From an uncultured Cellulomonas sp. (GTDB lineage Bacteria; Actinomycetota; Actinomycetes; Actinomycetales; Cellulomonadaceae), in NCBI RefSeq assembly GCF_947494015.1, contig NZ_CANLTL010000005.1:124001-188000 (forward strand): 64,000 bases of DNA, in the 5' to 3' direction. Every line of letters starts with the position of its first letter. Within the stretch, counting starts at the first letter, position 1. The position numbers and the translations under genes were made by a program. Positions 27,049-35,783 of the stretch are shown here, one piece after another. The notes beneath the pieces were generated by a model, which saw only the letters and a program-made list of their open reading frames with translations, was not told the origin of the DNA and did not search any database.

Positions 27049-27389
27049 GCATCACCGGTGAGCCGGACCGCTGCAGTCGCACCTCCGAGGTCGACTCCCG
27101 CGGGCGCCGCGTCGAGTCCAGGCAATTGGTGCCATGAATCATGAGCGCGCACCTCAAGCTTCGCGCGCTGCAGCGGATGAGCCGTCCGGCGCAGCGTGCC
27201 TGGTCGCGCTATCAGCGTGCGTCCAGTGGCGCGGGGCAAGGAGCCGGAACGGCCACGTGACGACGCGGACCGTGAAAACCAGCGAGCGGCAGGCGCTACA
27301 TCGGCCCCGTTGAGCGGATGCGAGACACGGACAGTGAGTCCCGATCGACGACATCGGCCTGCTCATCGGCTACGAGCATGCTCCCTCGC
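27049..27389 (+). other. Non-coding stretch before the coupling-protein remnant
   Basis: About 340 bp with no credible gene. The N-terminal part of a coupling protein, including its Walker A motif, would be expected just upstream of 27,390 but is not found, so a deletion breakpoint probably lies here. Confidence 0.4.
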
Positions 27390-28697
27390 GGCCGTCCTAC
27401 GCTCGGCCAATGCTGTTGCGCCTCGTCGCGAGCCGGCGATCCTGGCCGCTCCCGGGGGCGGTCAAGACGACGTCGAACAAGCCCGACGCCTTCCACGCGA
27501 CCCGCGACCCGCGCGCCGCGGTCGGGCAGGTGTGGACGTTCGACCCGCAGGGCATCGCCGCGCAGGAGCCGACCTGGTGGTGGAACCCGCTGTCCTACGT
27601 CACCGACGAGGTCAAGGCCGGGCGCCTGGCGTCGCACTTCGCCGCGTCGACCCGGTCCGCCGGCGCACGCACCGATGCGTTCTTCGACTCCAAGGGTGAG
27701 CGCCTGCTGGGCGCGCTGCTGCTCGCCGCGGCCCTCGACTCGCGCCCGATCACCGACGTCTACCGCTGGCTGACCCGGCCCACCGACGACGCCGCGGTCC
27801 GCATCCTCGACCGGCACGGGTACGACCTGCTCTCCGACCGGGTCGCCGGCGAGGTCAACGCACCCGACGAGCAGCGCGCCGGTGTGTTCGGGTCCGCCGA
27901 GACGATGGCCGCGTTCCTCACCAACCGCTCCATCGCCCGCTGGGTCACCCCGCAGGGCGGCGATCGACACCCGCCCTCACTTCGACCCGCACGCCTTCGT
28001 CCGCTCCAGCGGCACGCTCTACAGCCTGTCCCGCGAGGGAGCCGACAGCGCCGGGCCGCTGGTGACCGCGCTGACCGTCGCGGTCACCGAGGCCGCCGAG
28101 GACCTCGCCGTGCAGTCCCCGGGCGCGCGCCTGGCGACGCCGCTGCTCGGGGTGCTCGACGAGGCCGCCAACGTGTGCCGCTGGCGGGACCTGCCCGACC
28201 TGTACTCCCACTACGGCTCGCGCGGCATCGTGCTGATGACGTTCCTGCAGTCCTGGTCCCAGGGCGTCGACGTGTGGGGCGAGTCCGGGATGAAGAAGCT
28301 GTGGTCCGCGTCCAACGTCAAGGTCTACGGCGGCGGTGTCAGCGAGACCGGTTTCCTCGAGGACTTGTCGCGGATGATCGGGGACTACGACCGCCGCACC
28401 TCGTCGGTGTCGACCGGCAAGGACCACCGCACCTTCTCCCGGCAGCTGCACCGCGAGCGGATCTTGGAGGTCGCCGACCTCGCCTCGATGCCCAAGGGCC
28501 GCGCCGTGGTGCTGGCATCGGGTTCCCGCCCAACGCTCGTGCGCACCCAGCCGTGGATGACCGGCCCGAACGCCGAGGCGGTCAAGGCCTCGATCGCATC
28601 CCACGACCCCCAGGCCGGCTCCACCCTGGCCGACGCGCAGCGGTCGGCCGCGGTCGCCGCCCAGCCCGACGCCGACACCACGGCGGTACCGCTGTGA
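27390..28697 (+). pseudogene. Truncated and frameshifted conjugal coupling protein (TraD/VirD4-like)
   Basis: Homologous to type IV secretion coupling ATPases. Recognisable parts: APGAVKTTSNKPDAF and VGQVWTFDPQGIA, then DRVAGEVNAPDEQRAG, DPHAFVRSSGTLYSLSREG, the Walker B region PLLGVLDEAANVCRWRDLPD, and the C-terminal RILEVADLASMPKGRAVVLAS. The Walker A region is missing from the start. The frame changes at a five-G run (27454-27458) and again near 27962, each explained by one extra G. An intact but diverged paralogue is encoded at 55742-57565. Its stop overlaps the DUF4913 remnant by 4 bp, which preserves the original operon order. Confidence 0.85.
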
Positions 28698-29168
28698 CGT
28701 CCGACCGCGGCGAGGTCGACTTCGGCGACGGCTACGACGTCGACGAGGCATACGGCGACGAGGTCGACGCGACGCCGGCAGCCGTACCCGCGGGCGGGGC
28801 TGCACCACCGTCCCTGGTCTACAGGGTCGGTGGTGCAGTTCGTGGCCGACTACTGGCGTCACGCCTACAAGCGGACCCTCGACCCGCGCAACCGTCGCTG
28901 GGCGGCGGACTGGTGGAACTACGACGAGGCGCTGATGCGCCTCGATGCCCTGTGGCGGGCGCGGGAGCACGCCCGCCAGGAGCCGGGCCCGGCGATGAGC
29001 AACTGGTGGCTGCAGCACGCCGACCCGCAGATGACGGCGCTGTTCGACAAGGACGGGCCTTTCGTCGATGCCCCCGAGCTCAGGACCGACCGCGGCGAGC
29101 CCCTGCCGCACGCCGACCCCCCGCCGGGGCTGTTCCCCGACGAGCGTCAGTGGGCCAGCCGCGGGTAA
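28694..29168 (+). pseudogene. Frameshifted DUF4913 gene
   Basis: A conjugative-element accessory family. The acidic N-terminus (VTSDRGEVDFGDGYDVDEAY) starts at a GTG overlapping the coupling-protein stop. The conserved core is in another frame from about 28,830: FVADYWRHAYKRTLDPRNRR, WAADWWNYDEALMRLDALW, MSNWWLQHADPQMTALFD. Removing one G from AGGG near 28,824 restores LVYRSVVQFVADY and a single 157-residue protein ending at TAA 29166. The role of DUF4913 proteins is unknown. Confidence 0.8.
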
Positions 29169-29233
29169 CCGGCTCTCCGCCGCCGTAAGCGTCACCCGTT
29201 CGACGCGCGGCTGTTGACAGCCAGCCTTAGCGC

Positions 29234-29259
29234 CCCCCGGCTGCGCACGCGGCCGGGGG
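29234..29259. terminator. Hairpin after the DUF4913 remnant
   Basis: CCCCCGGC (29234-29241) pairs perfectly with GCCGGGGG (29252-29259) across a 10-nt loop. It lies in the 316-bp gap between the decayed island and the mannan locus (29169-29504), which otherwise holds nothing recognised apart from a TTGACA hexamer at about 29213. Confidence 0.45.
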
Positions 29260-29504
29260 AGGGTCAGCCATGCCGCTGACGCCTGCCGAGCGAACGGCAC
29301 AGTGCTCGACTCCACGGTGTGCCCCCAGGTGTACGCAGCAGACGGCACCCGACGAGCGAGACGACGGCTCGGCCGTAGCCAAGAGCGAGCAGCAACGTCC
29401 CCTCTCTCCCGATCGGCTTCGTCGCCGTCGCCATCGGCGACGCTACGCCGCAGCTGCGGCGGGCTGAATCACCCCCAGCGGAGCTGTGCGGCTCGATCCA
29501 TGGC

Positions 29505-30512
29505 TCACGCGGTAACGCGCCGGGCAGCGGCGGTTGCGAGGAGGAAGAACGACTGCGCCTCGGCCGAGCGGCCTTGTCGGTCAAACCGCGGAGCGCCGCA
29601 CACGCCTTCCACGAAGCCCGCGGGGCCGATCTGGGATCGCGCGGTCGCGAGGAGCGACAGTCCGATGTCGGCGTACTGCGGCGGTAGCCAACCATCTGCA
29701 GCTCCTGTCAGGGTCGCGTAGGCGAGCATCTGCGCCACATTGGCTTCGATGAACGTCGATGAGTCGTCCACGACATCGTGGAAGAGGCCGTCGGGGCGAC
29801 GATGTTCGAGGCACGCGTCGATCACGGAGCGTGCGTGTCGCTGGGCGTAGGCAGCGAAGTCCGCGTTGCCGTCGCCCAGCAGGTGAAGCGCTCGGGCGAG
29901 CCCGGCTACGACCCAGCCGTTGCCGGTTCCCCAGTGCGCCGCCCGGGTCAAGCGCCCGCTGTCTTCGTCCCACATATGTGCGTAAAGGCCAGAGCCGGCA
30001 TCCTGGAGACGCTCCGCGTGGCCTATCAGCTGACGAAGCGCCTCATCGACCTTGCCGGCCAGGACGAGAAGCGGTACCACCATGTAGACCGAATCGACCC
30101 AAACCTCGCGCGTCCCTGTGATGTGGAAGATGGTGCCGTCGTCGGCGCGGGGCGCCTCCGTGGTGATCCAGCGCACCTGGCGTTCGAACGCTTTCGCCAG
30201 CGTCGCGTCCGCCGTGCGCCGCGACGCCCAGAGGACCACCTCGCCTGCCGCTCCAGAGTTGACGATTCCGCCGCCTTCGATCTCGGCGAGCTGTCCGAGG
30301 AGCGTTTGACGCACGACTGCGTCGTGCGCCATCACCTCCGCCACCTCGTGCAGCCCGAGGTCCAGCATGGCGTGGCTGGCTACTCCTTGCTCCCATGACT
30401 GCCGCTGCATCGCGAGCAGGGCGGTGAGGGCGCGACGCTGGTCCTCGTCTAGCTCGCTCAAGGCGATAGGCCCACGTTCGGGTGTAGGAGCCGTCGTTAC
30501 CGGTCGTTTCAC
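29505..30512 (-). CDS. Glycoside hydrolase family 105/88-like protein
   Basis: A 335-residue (alpha/alpha)6-barrel hydrolase of the unsaturated-uronyl hydrolase group. Characteristic pieces are WEQGVASHAMLDLG, WVDSVYMVVPLLVLAGK, LYAHMWDEDSGRL, HWGTGNGWVVAGLARAL and FVEGVCGAPRFD; aspartates in DSVY and the HMWDE segment are likely catalytic. Family members remove unsaturated uronic acids or act on rhamnosyl sugars, so it may trim side chains of plant glycans. No signal peptide, so cytoplasmic. The GTG at 30512 is preferred (AAAGG 8 nt upstream) over a TTG two codons earlier. Confidence 0.8.
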   Translation of the reverse strand: MKRPVTTAPTPERGPIALSELDEDQRRALTALLAMQRQSWEQGVASHAMLDLGLHEVAEVMAHDAVVRQTLLGQLAEIEGGGIVNSGAAGEVVLWASRRTADATLAKAFERQVRWITTEAPRADDGTIFHITGTREVWVDSVYMVVPLLVLAGKVDEALRQLIGHAERLQDAGSGLYAHMWDEDSGRLTRAAHWGTGNGWVVAGLARALHLLGDGNADFAAYAQRHARSVIDACLEHRRPDGLFHDVVDDSSTFIEANVAQMLAYATLTGAADGWLPPQYADIGLSLLATARSQIGPAGFVEGVCGAPRFDRQGRSAEAQSFFLLATAAARRVTA

Positions 30513-30635
30513 GGTCAAGACCTTTCACTTCGCTCGTGACGAGTGATGGGGTGGTGCCCACCTGCTGGCCGCCCTCCTGCACTTGCGGCGGGGCGTCGGC
30601 CAACTGCTCCGGCGTCGGGGGTATAGGGCTTCCGG

Positions 30636-31673
30636 TCAGGCCGTGCCGTCCACCGCGTGGATCTCGATGGCGGCGAGCTCGTCCGGTGACAGCGGTGGGG
30701 TCGAAAGCGCGGCGAGACTGTCCTCGAGCTGGGCGACGCTGCTTGCACCGATGATCGCTGACGTCACGCGCGTGTCCCGTAGCACCCACGCAAGGGCGAG
30801 CTGGGCGAGGGACTGATTGCGGGCTGCGGCGATGTTGTTCAGGGCGCGTGCTCGTGTGAGGTAGGCCGCGTCGATGCGCTCGCGTGCGAGGGAGCTGTTC
30901 GCTGCCGCACGCGAGCCTGTGGGCACATCGCCCGTCAAGTACCGATCGGTGAGCAGTCCCTGGGCAAGCGGGGAGAACACAATGGTGCCGACTTTGAGCT
31001 CGGCGACCACGTCGAGCAGGCTCTCCTCGCTGCCAGCGGGGTTGGGCTGGGCCAGCTCGATGTGTCGGTTGAACATGGAGTACGACGGCTGGTGAATAAG
31101 CAGCGGCGTGCCCAGGCTTTCCAGCATGCGAGTTGCTTCGCGGGTCTGCGCCGGGCTGTAGTTCGAGATGCCCACGTATAGGGCGCGCCCGCTGACTACT
31201 GCGGTGTGCAGCGCTCCCATCGTCTCCTCGAGCGGTACGGACGGGTCCGGCCGGTGTGAGTAGAAGATGTCGACGTAGTCCAGACCCATCCGTCTTAGCG
31301 ACTGGTCGAGCGAGCTGAGGAGGTACTTGCGGGACCCTCCGTCGCCGTAGGGTCCCGGCCACATCCCGTAGCCGGCCTTCGAACTGATGACCAGCTCGCT
31401 GCGGTACGGCGCGAGGTCCTGCGCCAGGAGGTGACCGAAGTTCTCCTCGGCGGAGCCGGGCGGTGGGCCGTAGTTGTTCGCCAGGTCGAAGTGTGTGACC
31501 CCGAGGTCGAAGGCTCGCAGCACTACGGCACGCTGGGTCTCGAGCGGTTTGCCGTCGCCGAAGTTGTGCCACAGGCCGAGCGACAGGGCGGGCAGGTCAA
31601 GTCCGCTCTTGCCAGCCCGGCGATACGGCAGATGTGTGTAGCGATCGTCGGCGGCGCGGTACGGCGTCGTCAT
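30636..31673 (-). CDS. Aldo/keto reductase
   Basis: A 345-residue TIM-barrel NADPH-dependent oxidoreductase of the group that includes the E. coli YghZ/L-glyceraldehyde 3-phosphate reductase. Visible: LSLGLWHNFGDGKPLETQ, the catalytic segment THFDLANNYGPPPGSAEENFG (Asp and Tyr), ISSKAGYGMWPGPYG, MGLDYVDIFYSHRPDP and TSAIIGASSVAQLEDSL. The ATG at 31673 has GAGAGG 8 nt upstream. It sits between two sugar hydrolase genes and may reduce sugar aldehydes or detoxify by-products; the substrate is unproven. Confidence 0.9.
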   Translation of the reverse strand: MTTPYRAADDRYTHLPYRRAGKSGLDLPALSLGLWHNFGDGKPLETQRAVVLRAFDLGVTHFDLANNYGPPPGSAEENFGHLLAQDLAPYRSELVISSKAGYGMWPGPYGDGGSRKYLLSSLDQSLRRMGLDYVDIFYSHRPDPSVPLEETMGALHTAVVSGRALYVGISNYSPAQTREATRMLESLGTPLLIHQPSYSMFNRHIELAQPNPAGSEESLLDVVAELKVGTIVFSPLAQGLLTDRYLTGDVPTGSRAAANSSLARERIDAAYLTRARALNNIAAARNQSLAQLALAWVLRDTRVTSAIIGASSVAQLEDSLAALSTPPLSPDELAAIEIHAVDGTA

Positions 31674-31758
31674 GGTCGAACCTCTCAGCTGGTGGTCACG
31701 TGGCACGGGGGCGGGAGCCGCCATCGCGCCGGACGCACGCGGTGCCGTGCGCCGGCAT

Positions 31759-31812
31759 GGCAACGCCCGCAGCCATGCCGACCGACCGACTGGCATGGCT
31801 GCGGGCGTTGCC
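31759..31812 (-). terminator. Strong hairpin downstream of the GH5 mannanase
   Basis: A perfect 21-bp inverted repeat (31759-31779 with 31792-31812) around a 12-nt loop, 14 bp after the mannanase stop. It probably terminates the mannanase transcript and separates it from the aldo/keto reductase gene. Confidence 0.75.
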
Positions 31813-31825
31813 CGGCGGTGCTGGG

Positions 31826-33829
31826 TCAGCGCACAGCGATGTTGTCCACCACGTGCTGGCCGGCGTTGAAGAAGACGTTGACCGCGCGCACGTCAGCGAG
31901 GCCGGCGGTGCAGGCTTCGTCGAGCGTGGTCAGATCGAACGTGACCGCATCGTCACCGGTGCGCGGGTCACTGCCGTAGGACAGCGGGGCCGCCTGGCAC
32001 CATGTGAAGGCGTCGCCCACCTGCAGCGCCAGGATCGGGCCGACCCCGGTGGTCGACACCAGGTCCAGGCGCAGCTGGGTGCGCGCGGACATGTCCACCG
32101 GTGCGGTGAGGGTCGCGCCGAACCAGCCGTTCGTGCTGTCGACCGCGAGCTGTCCGGCGACCGCGGTGGCGGCGCCAGCCCCCGCCCACCCCTGCGCGTC
32201 GTCAGAGAAGTCGAACAGCACCTGGGCCGCCTGCGGGGACGGCTTGACGGTGACGGTGACGGTGGCCACCTCAGACGTGCGACGGCGGACGTCCTCGATC
32301 GTGTAGGCAGCGACCGCTCGGCCGGCGAAGCCGTCGGCAGGGGTGAATGTGAGCACACCCGCACCGTCCACGACGAAGCTTCCTGCGGAGGTGTCGAACG
32401 TGGTCTGGCGTCCACCGGTAGCGGGGTTCAGGTCGAGCGTCGCGGGTCGGACGTCGGCCTGGTACGCGACGTCGTTGGCCACGAGGTCGACCGACGTCGC
32501 CATGCCGAAGTCGGTCACGACCGCGTCGTCATCGGCCACCGGCGCGAAGCGGTGCTCGCGGGTGCGCATCGTCTCGGCGAAGTTGCTGAGCAGCGTGCAC
32601 ACCGGGCTCGGGCAGTAGACCGTGAACCCGTCGTAGTCGGGATAGAGGGTGCCGTCGGCCTGAACGTCGGACAGCAGCCAGTACAGCGCGCCCGTGCCGC
32701 CGGTGCGCTCGAACGCTTGCGTCCACTCCCGGTACACGACGTTGCGTGTCGCCTCGTCGTGCCAGCCGAACTCACCCAGGACGGCAGGCTTGCGGATGTT
32801 GCGGGCGACCTTGTTGTGCAGCTCGATCCACTGCGTGCCCCAGGCCGCATCCCGTCCCCAGTGGTCGGGGTACAGGTGATACGACAGGTAGTCGATCGTG
32901 TCCAGCGCGGCAAATCGGGCGGAGTCCACGCCGTCGGCGCAGTTGCGGGTGAAGTCGTCGCTGGCGGGCTGATCGCACAAGAACCCCTCATCACCGGTGC
33001 CGACGAGGTGGTTCTGGTCGATGCTCTTGATGTGGGTCGACATCTCCGCCACCCAGGCAGTCAGGGTGTCCGAGGTGCACCCGGGGTCGCGGGGGAACAA
33101 CCCCGACCCGCCGCAGCGCGGCTCGTTCGCGAGTTCCCAAGCCATGATCGCGGGCTCGTCCTTGTAGGCGACGCCGGTGACGGTGTTGACCCGGTTGAGC
33201 AGGTGGCTGACCCAGTCCTTGTACCACGTGCGGATCTGCGGGTCGGTGTAGAAGTCGCTGTGGAACTGCGACCCAGCCCACTGGTTGTACTGGTCCATCC
33301 CGCCGAAGTTGGCCCAGTTGTTCGTCAGCGGCAGGACCAGGCGCACACCCTCCTCCTTGGCCTTGGCGACCATGTAGTCGAGCTTCTCCAGCCCGCTGGG
33401 GCCGTCGTTGTACGCAGGCGCGCCTGTCGCCGGGTCCCAATAGTGGAAGTAGACGCCTTTGTCACCGTCAGCGATCGTGCCGGTGCCGTCGCTCTGACCG
33501 ATGTCGAAGAACGCCCACGCGCGCAGCACGTCGAAGTCGTTCGCGGCTGCCTTCTCCAGCACGGCGTCGGTCATCACCGGGTCGGCGTACATCAGGTAGT
33601 ACTGGTTCGTGCCGGCGAAGCGGAACGTGCGCCGGTCGAGCGTCAAGCGGCCGCCACTTCGCTCCACGAACTGCTCCGCCGCCGGAGCCCGGTCGCGGGC
33701 GGAGCTGGCGGCATGTCCCTGCGAGAGGAGCAGGTCGGGCGCGGCTGCGGCGGCCCCCGACGGGACAAGGGTGGTCAGCGCCGTGGCGAGCGCCAGGGCG
33801 GTGACAGTCAGGCGTGATCTGGGGGACAT
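31826..33829 (-). CDS. Secreted GH5 endo-beta-1,4-mannanase with C-terminal accessory modules
   Basis: Cleaves beta-mannan backbones outside the cell. Of 667 residues, 1-30 are a Sec signal peptide (ALALATALTTLVPSGAAAAA). The catalytic GH5 barrel spans about 55-430 (FRFAGTNQYYLMY; acid/base E236 in WELANEP; nucleophile E353 in LGEFGWHDEA; LYWLLSDVQADGTLYPDYDG). A cadherin/Ig-like linker domain (VDLVANDVAYQADV to VTVTVKP) covers about 445-530. The last 130 residues form a beta-rich carbohydrate-binding-like module (FDFSDDAQGWAGAGAAT). The ATG at 33829 has AAGGA 6 nt upstream. A LacI operator lies 44 bp upstream. Confidence 0.92.
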   Translation of the reverse strand: MSPRSRLTVTALALATALTTLVPSGAAAAAPDLLLSQGHAASSARDRAPAAEQFVERSGGRLTLDRRTFRFAGTNQYYLMYADPVMTDAVLEKAAANDFDVLRAWAFFDIGQSDGTGTIADGDKGVYFHYWDPATGAPAYNDGPSGLEKLDYMVAKAKEEGVRLVLPLTNNWANFGGMDQYNQWAGSQFHSDFYTDPQIRTWYKDWVSHLLNRVNTVTGVAYKDEPAIMAWELANEPRCGGSGLFPRDPGCTSDTLTAWVAEMSTHIKSIDQNHLVGTGDEGFLCDQPASDDFTRNCADGVDSARFAALDTIDYLSYHLYPDHWGRDAAWGTQWIELHNKVARNIRKPAVLGEFGWHDEATRNVVYREWTQAFERTGGTGALYWLLSDVQADGTLYPDYDGFTVYCPSPVCTLLSNFAETMRTREHRFAPVADDDAVVTDFGMATSVDLVANDVAYQADVRPATLDLNPATGGRQTTFDTSAGSFVVDGAGVLTFTPADGFAGRAVAAYTIEDVRRRTSEVATVTVTVKPSPQAAQVLFDFSDDAQGWAGAGAATAVAGQLAVDSTNGWFGATLTAPVDMSARTQLRLDLVSTTGVGPILALQVGDAFTWCQAAPLSYGSDPRTGDDAVTFDLTTLDEACTAGLADVRAVNVFFNAGQHVVDNIAVR

Positions 33830-33872
33830 CGTCGTCCTTCAGGTGGGGATGCGGGGTGTGTGACGCGGACAA

Positions 33873-33886
33873 CTTACGCGCTTAAG
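33873..33886. promoter_or_regulatory. LacI-type operator between the mannanase and the ABC exporter genes
   Basis: CTTACGCGCTTAAG differs at one position from the perfect palindrome CTTAAGCGCTTAAG at 38017. It lies 44 bp upstream of the mannanase start (minus) and 26 bp upstream of the ABC exporter start (plus), so one bound repressor could control both. Confidence 0.75.
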
Positions 33887-33911
33887 GGATTTGGCGCTAG
33901 CCTTGGGTCGT

Positions 33912-35690
33912 GTGACCGAAACACTGCTTGACGAGGGCTACGACGGCAGCCGTCCAGCCCGGACCTTCCTGCGCCTCTACCGGCCGCACCGCGGCCGGCT
34001 GACGGTGGCCGCCGTGGCGTTCGCGCTCAAGCACTCCCCGGTATGGGTGATGCCCGTGCTCACCGCTGACGTCATCGACATCGTCGTCGAGCACCGCCCG
34101 CTGTCCGAGCTGTGGCTCGCAGCGGGGCTGATGGCGGTGTTCATCGTGCAGAACCTGCCGGTCTCGGTGCTGTACTACCGGCAGCTGAGCTACGCCGTGC
34201 GCACCGTCGAGACCAACCTACGGATGGCCCTGTGCCGGCGCCTGCAGGAGCTGTCGATCGGCTATCACCGGCGGATGAGCGCAGGCGTGCTGCAGGCCAA
34301 GATCGTCAGGGACGTGGAGAACGTGGTGGAGACGACTCGCCAGACGTTCGACATGGGGATGGCTGCGGTGACGACCCTGGTGGGTGCCATCGTGTTGACA
34401 GCCCTCCGGGTGCCGCAGTTCTTGCCGGTGTTCTTCTTGGCCGTGCCGGCGTCCGCCCTGCTCGTGGTCACGATGAGGCGGCGCATGACGTCGCGCAACG
34501 CGACCTTTCGAACCGAGATCGAACGGATGTCAGCCCGGGTCAGCGAGATGACTCACCTCGTCCCGATCACTCGCGCCCACGCCCTCGAGGACCGCGAGCT
34601 GGACCGGATCGGGTTCACGCTCACCGGGGTGCGCGCCGCCGGGATCCGCCTGGACATCGTCAACGGCCGGTTCGGGGCGCTCGCCTGGATCACCCTCCAG
34701 CTGCTCTCCGTCGGATGCCTGGTCGGTGCTGCCTGGGTGGCATGGACCGGACGTTTCGGGGTGTCCGCGGGTGACGTCGTCATGCTGTCGAGCTACTTCG
34801 TGGCGCTCACCGGGGCGGTCACCGCACTGATGAGCCTCGCACCGATCGTCACCAAGGGCCTGGAGTCGGTGCGGTCGATGGGCGAGGTGCTCACCGAGCC
34901 CGATCTTGAGCGCAACGAGGGCAAGGCGGCCCTCATGGGCGTCGAGGGTCGCCTGACCTTCGACGAGGTGACGTACGCCTACCCCGAAGCACCCGGTGCC
35001 CCCGCGGTGCACCGGTTCAACCTCGAGGTGGCTGCGGGGGAGACCTTGGCTCTGGTCGGAGCCTCCGGATCGGGCAAGTCGACCATCCTCAACATGGTCA
35101 TCGGGTTCATGAGACCGCAGTCGGGGCGGGTTCTGGTCGACGGGCAGGACATGGCAGAACTCGACCTGCGCAGCTATAGGCGCCACATCGCTGTCGTGCC
35201 TCAGGAGTCGCTGCTGTTCGAGGGGTCCGTCCGGGACAACGTGACCTACGGGCGGCCCGACGTCAGTGACTCCGCGCTGCGGTCTGCACTCCGGGACGCG
35301 AACGCGCTGTCGTTCGTCGAGGAGATGGGTGGGCTCGACGCCATCATCGGCGAGCGCGGCGGACGCCTGTCTGGCGGTCAGCGGCAACGGATCGCGATCG
35401 CGCGCGCCCTCGTGCGCGACCCTCGGGTCCTTGTGCTCGACGAGGCCACGTCAGCTCTGGACGCCGAGTCCGAGCGGCTGGTCCAAGAGGCGCTGGCCCG
35501 GCTCATGCACGGTCGCACCACGCTCGTCGTCGCCCACCGGCTCTCGACGATCCGTGGAGCCGACCGCATCGCGGTTCTAGATTCGGGCGCTCTGGTCGAG
35601 GTGGGCTCACACGCGCAGCTCGTTGCCGCAGGCGGGGCGTACGCCATGCTCGAACGGCTCGGAACCGGCGCAGTGCCAGCACAGAGCTGA
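33912..35690 (+). CDS. ABC exporter half-transporter (fused membrane and ATPase domains)
   Basis: A 592-residue half-exporter working as a dimer. Six membrane helices occupy about residues 20-310. The ATPase domain carries Walker A VGASGSGKST (about 385), the Q-loop VVPQESLLFEG, the signature LSGGQRQRIAIARAL, Walker B VLVLDEATSALD and the H-loop VVAHRL, so it is complete. The GTG at 33912 lacks a Shine-Dalgarno but has TAGCCT 6 nt upstream, so it is probably leaderless. It shares an operator with the mannanase; an exporter inside a polysaccharide locus is unexpected and its substrate is unknown. Confidence 0.9.
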   Translation: MTETLLDEGYDGSRPARTFLRLYRPHRGRLTVAAVAFALKHSPVWVMPVLTADVIDIVVEHRPLSELWLAAGLMAVFIVQNLPVSVLYYRQLSYAVRTVETNLRMALCRRLQELSIGYHRRMSAGVLQAKIVRDVENVVETTRQTFDMGMAAVTTLVGAIVLTALRVPQFLPVFFLAVPASALLVVTMRRRMTSRNATFRTEIERMSARVSEMTHLVPITRAHALEDRELDRIGFTLTGVRAAGIRLDIVNGRFGALAWITLQLLSVGCLVGAAWVAWTGRFGVSAGDVVMLSSYFVALTGAVTALMSLAPIVTKGLESVRSMGEVLTEPDLERNEGKAALMGVEGRLTFDEVTYAYPEAPGAPAVHRFNLEVAAGETLALVGASGSGKSTILNMVIGFMRPQSGRVLVDGQDMAELDLRSYRRHIAVVPQESLLFEGSVRDNVTYGRPDVSDSALRSALRDANALSFVEEMGGLDAIIGERGGRLSGGQRQRIAIARALVRDPRVLVLDEATSALDAESERLVQEALARLMHGRTTLVVAHRLSTIRGADRIAVLDSGALVEVGSHAQLVAAGGAYAMLERLGTGAVPAQS

Positions 35691-35743
35691 CCGCTCCCAC
35701 TGGAGGTAGGACGGCCGCCCCGGACGGGGACGGCGACACGACT

Positions 35744-35781
35744 CGTGACGGCCCGCACCTGACCAGGTGCGGGCCGTCACG
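35744..35781. terminator. Bidirectional terminator between convergent genes
   Basis: A perfect 17-bp stem (35744-35760 with 35765-35781) with a 4-nt loop. It lies between the ABC exporter stop at 35690 and the GH113 stop at 35784, which face each other, so it can end both transcripts. Confidence 0.85.
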
Positions 35782-35783
35782 TG

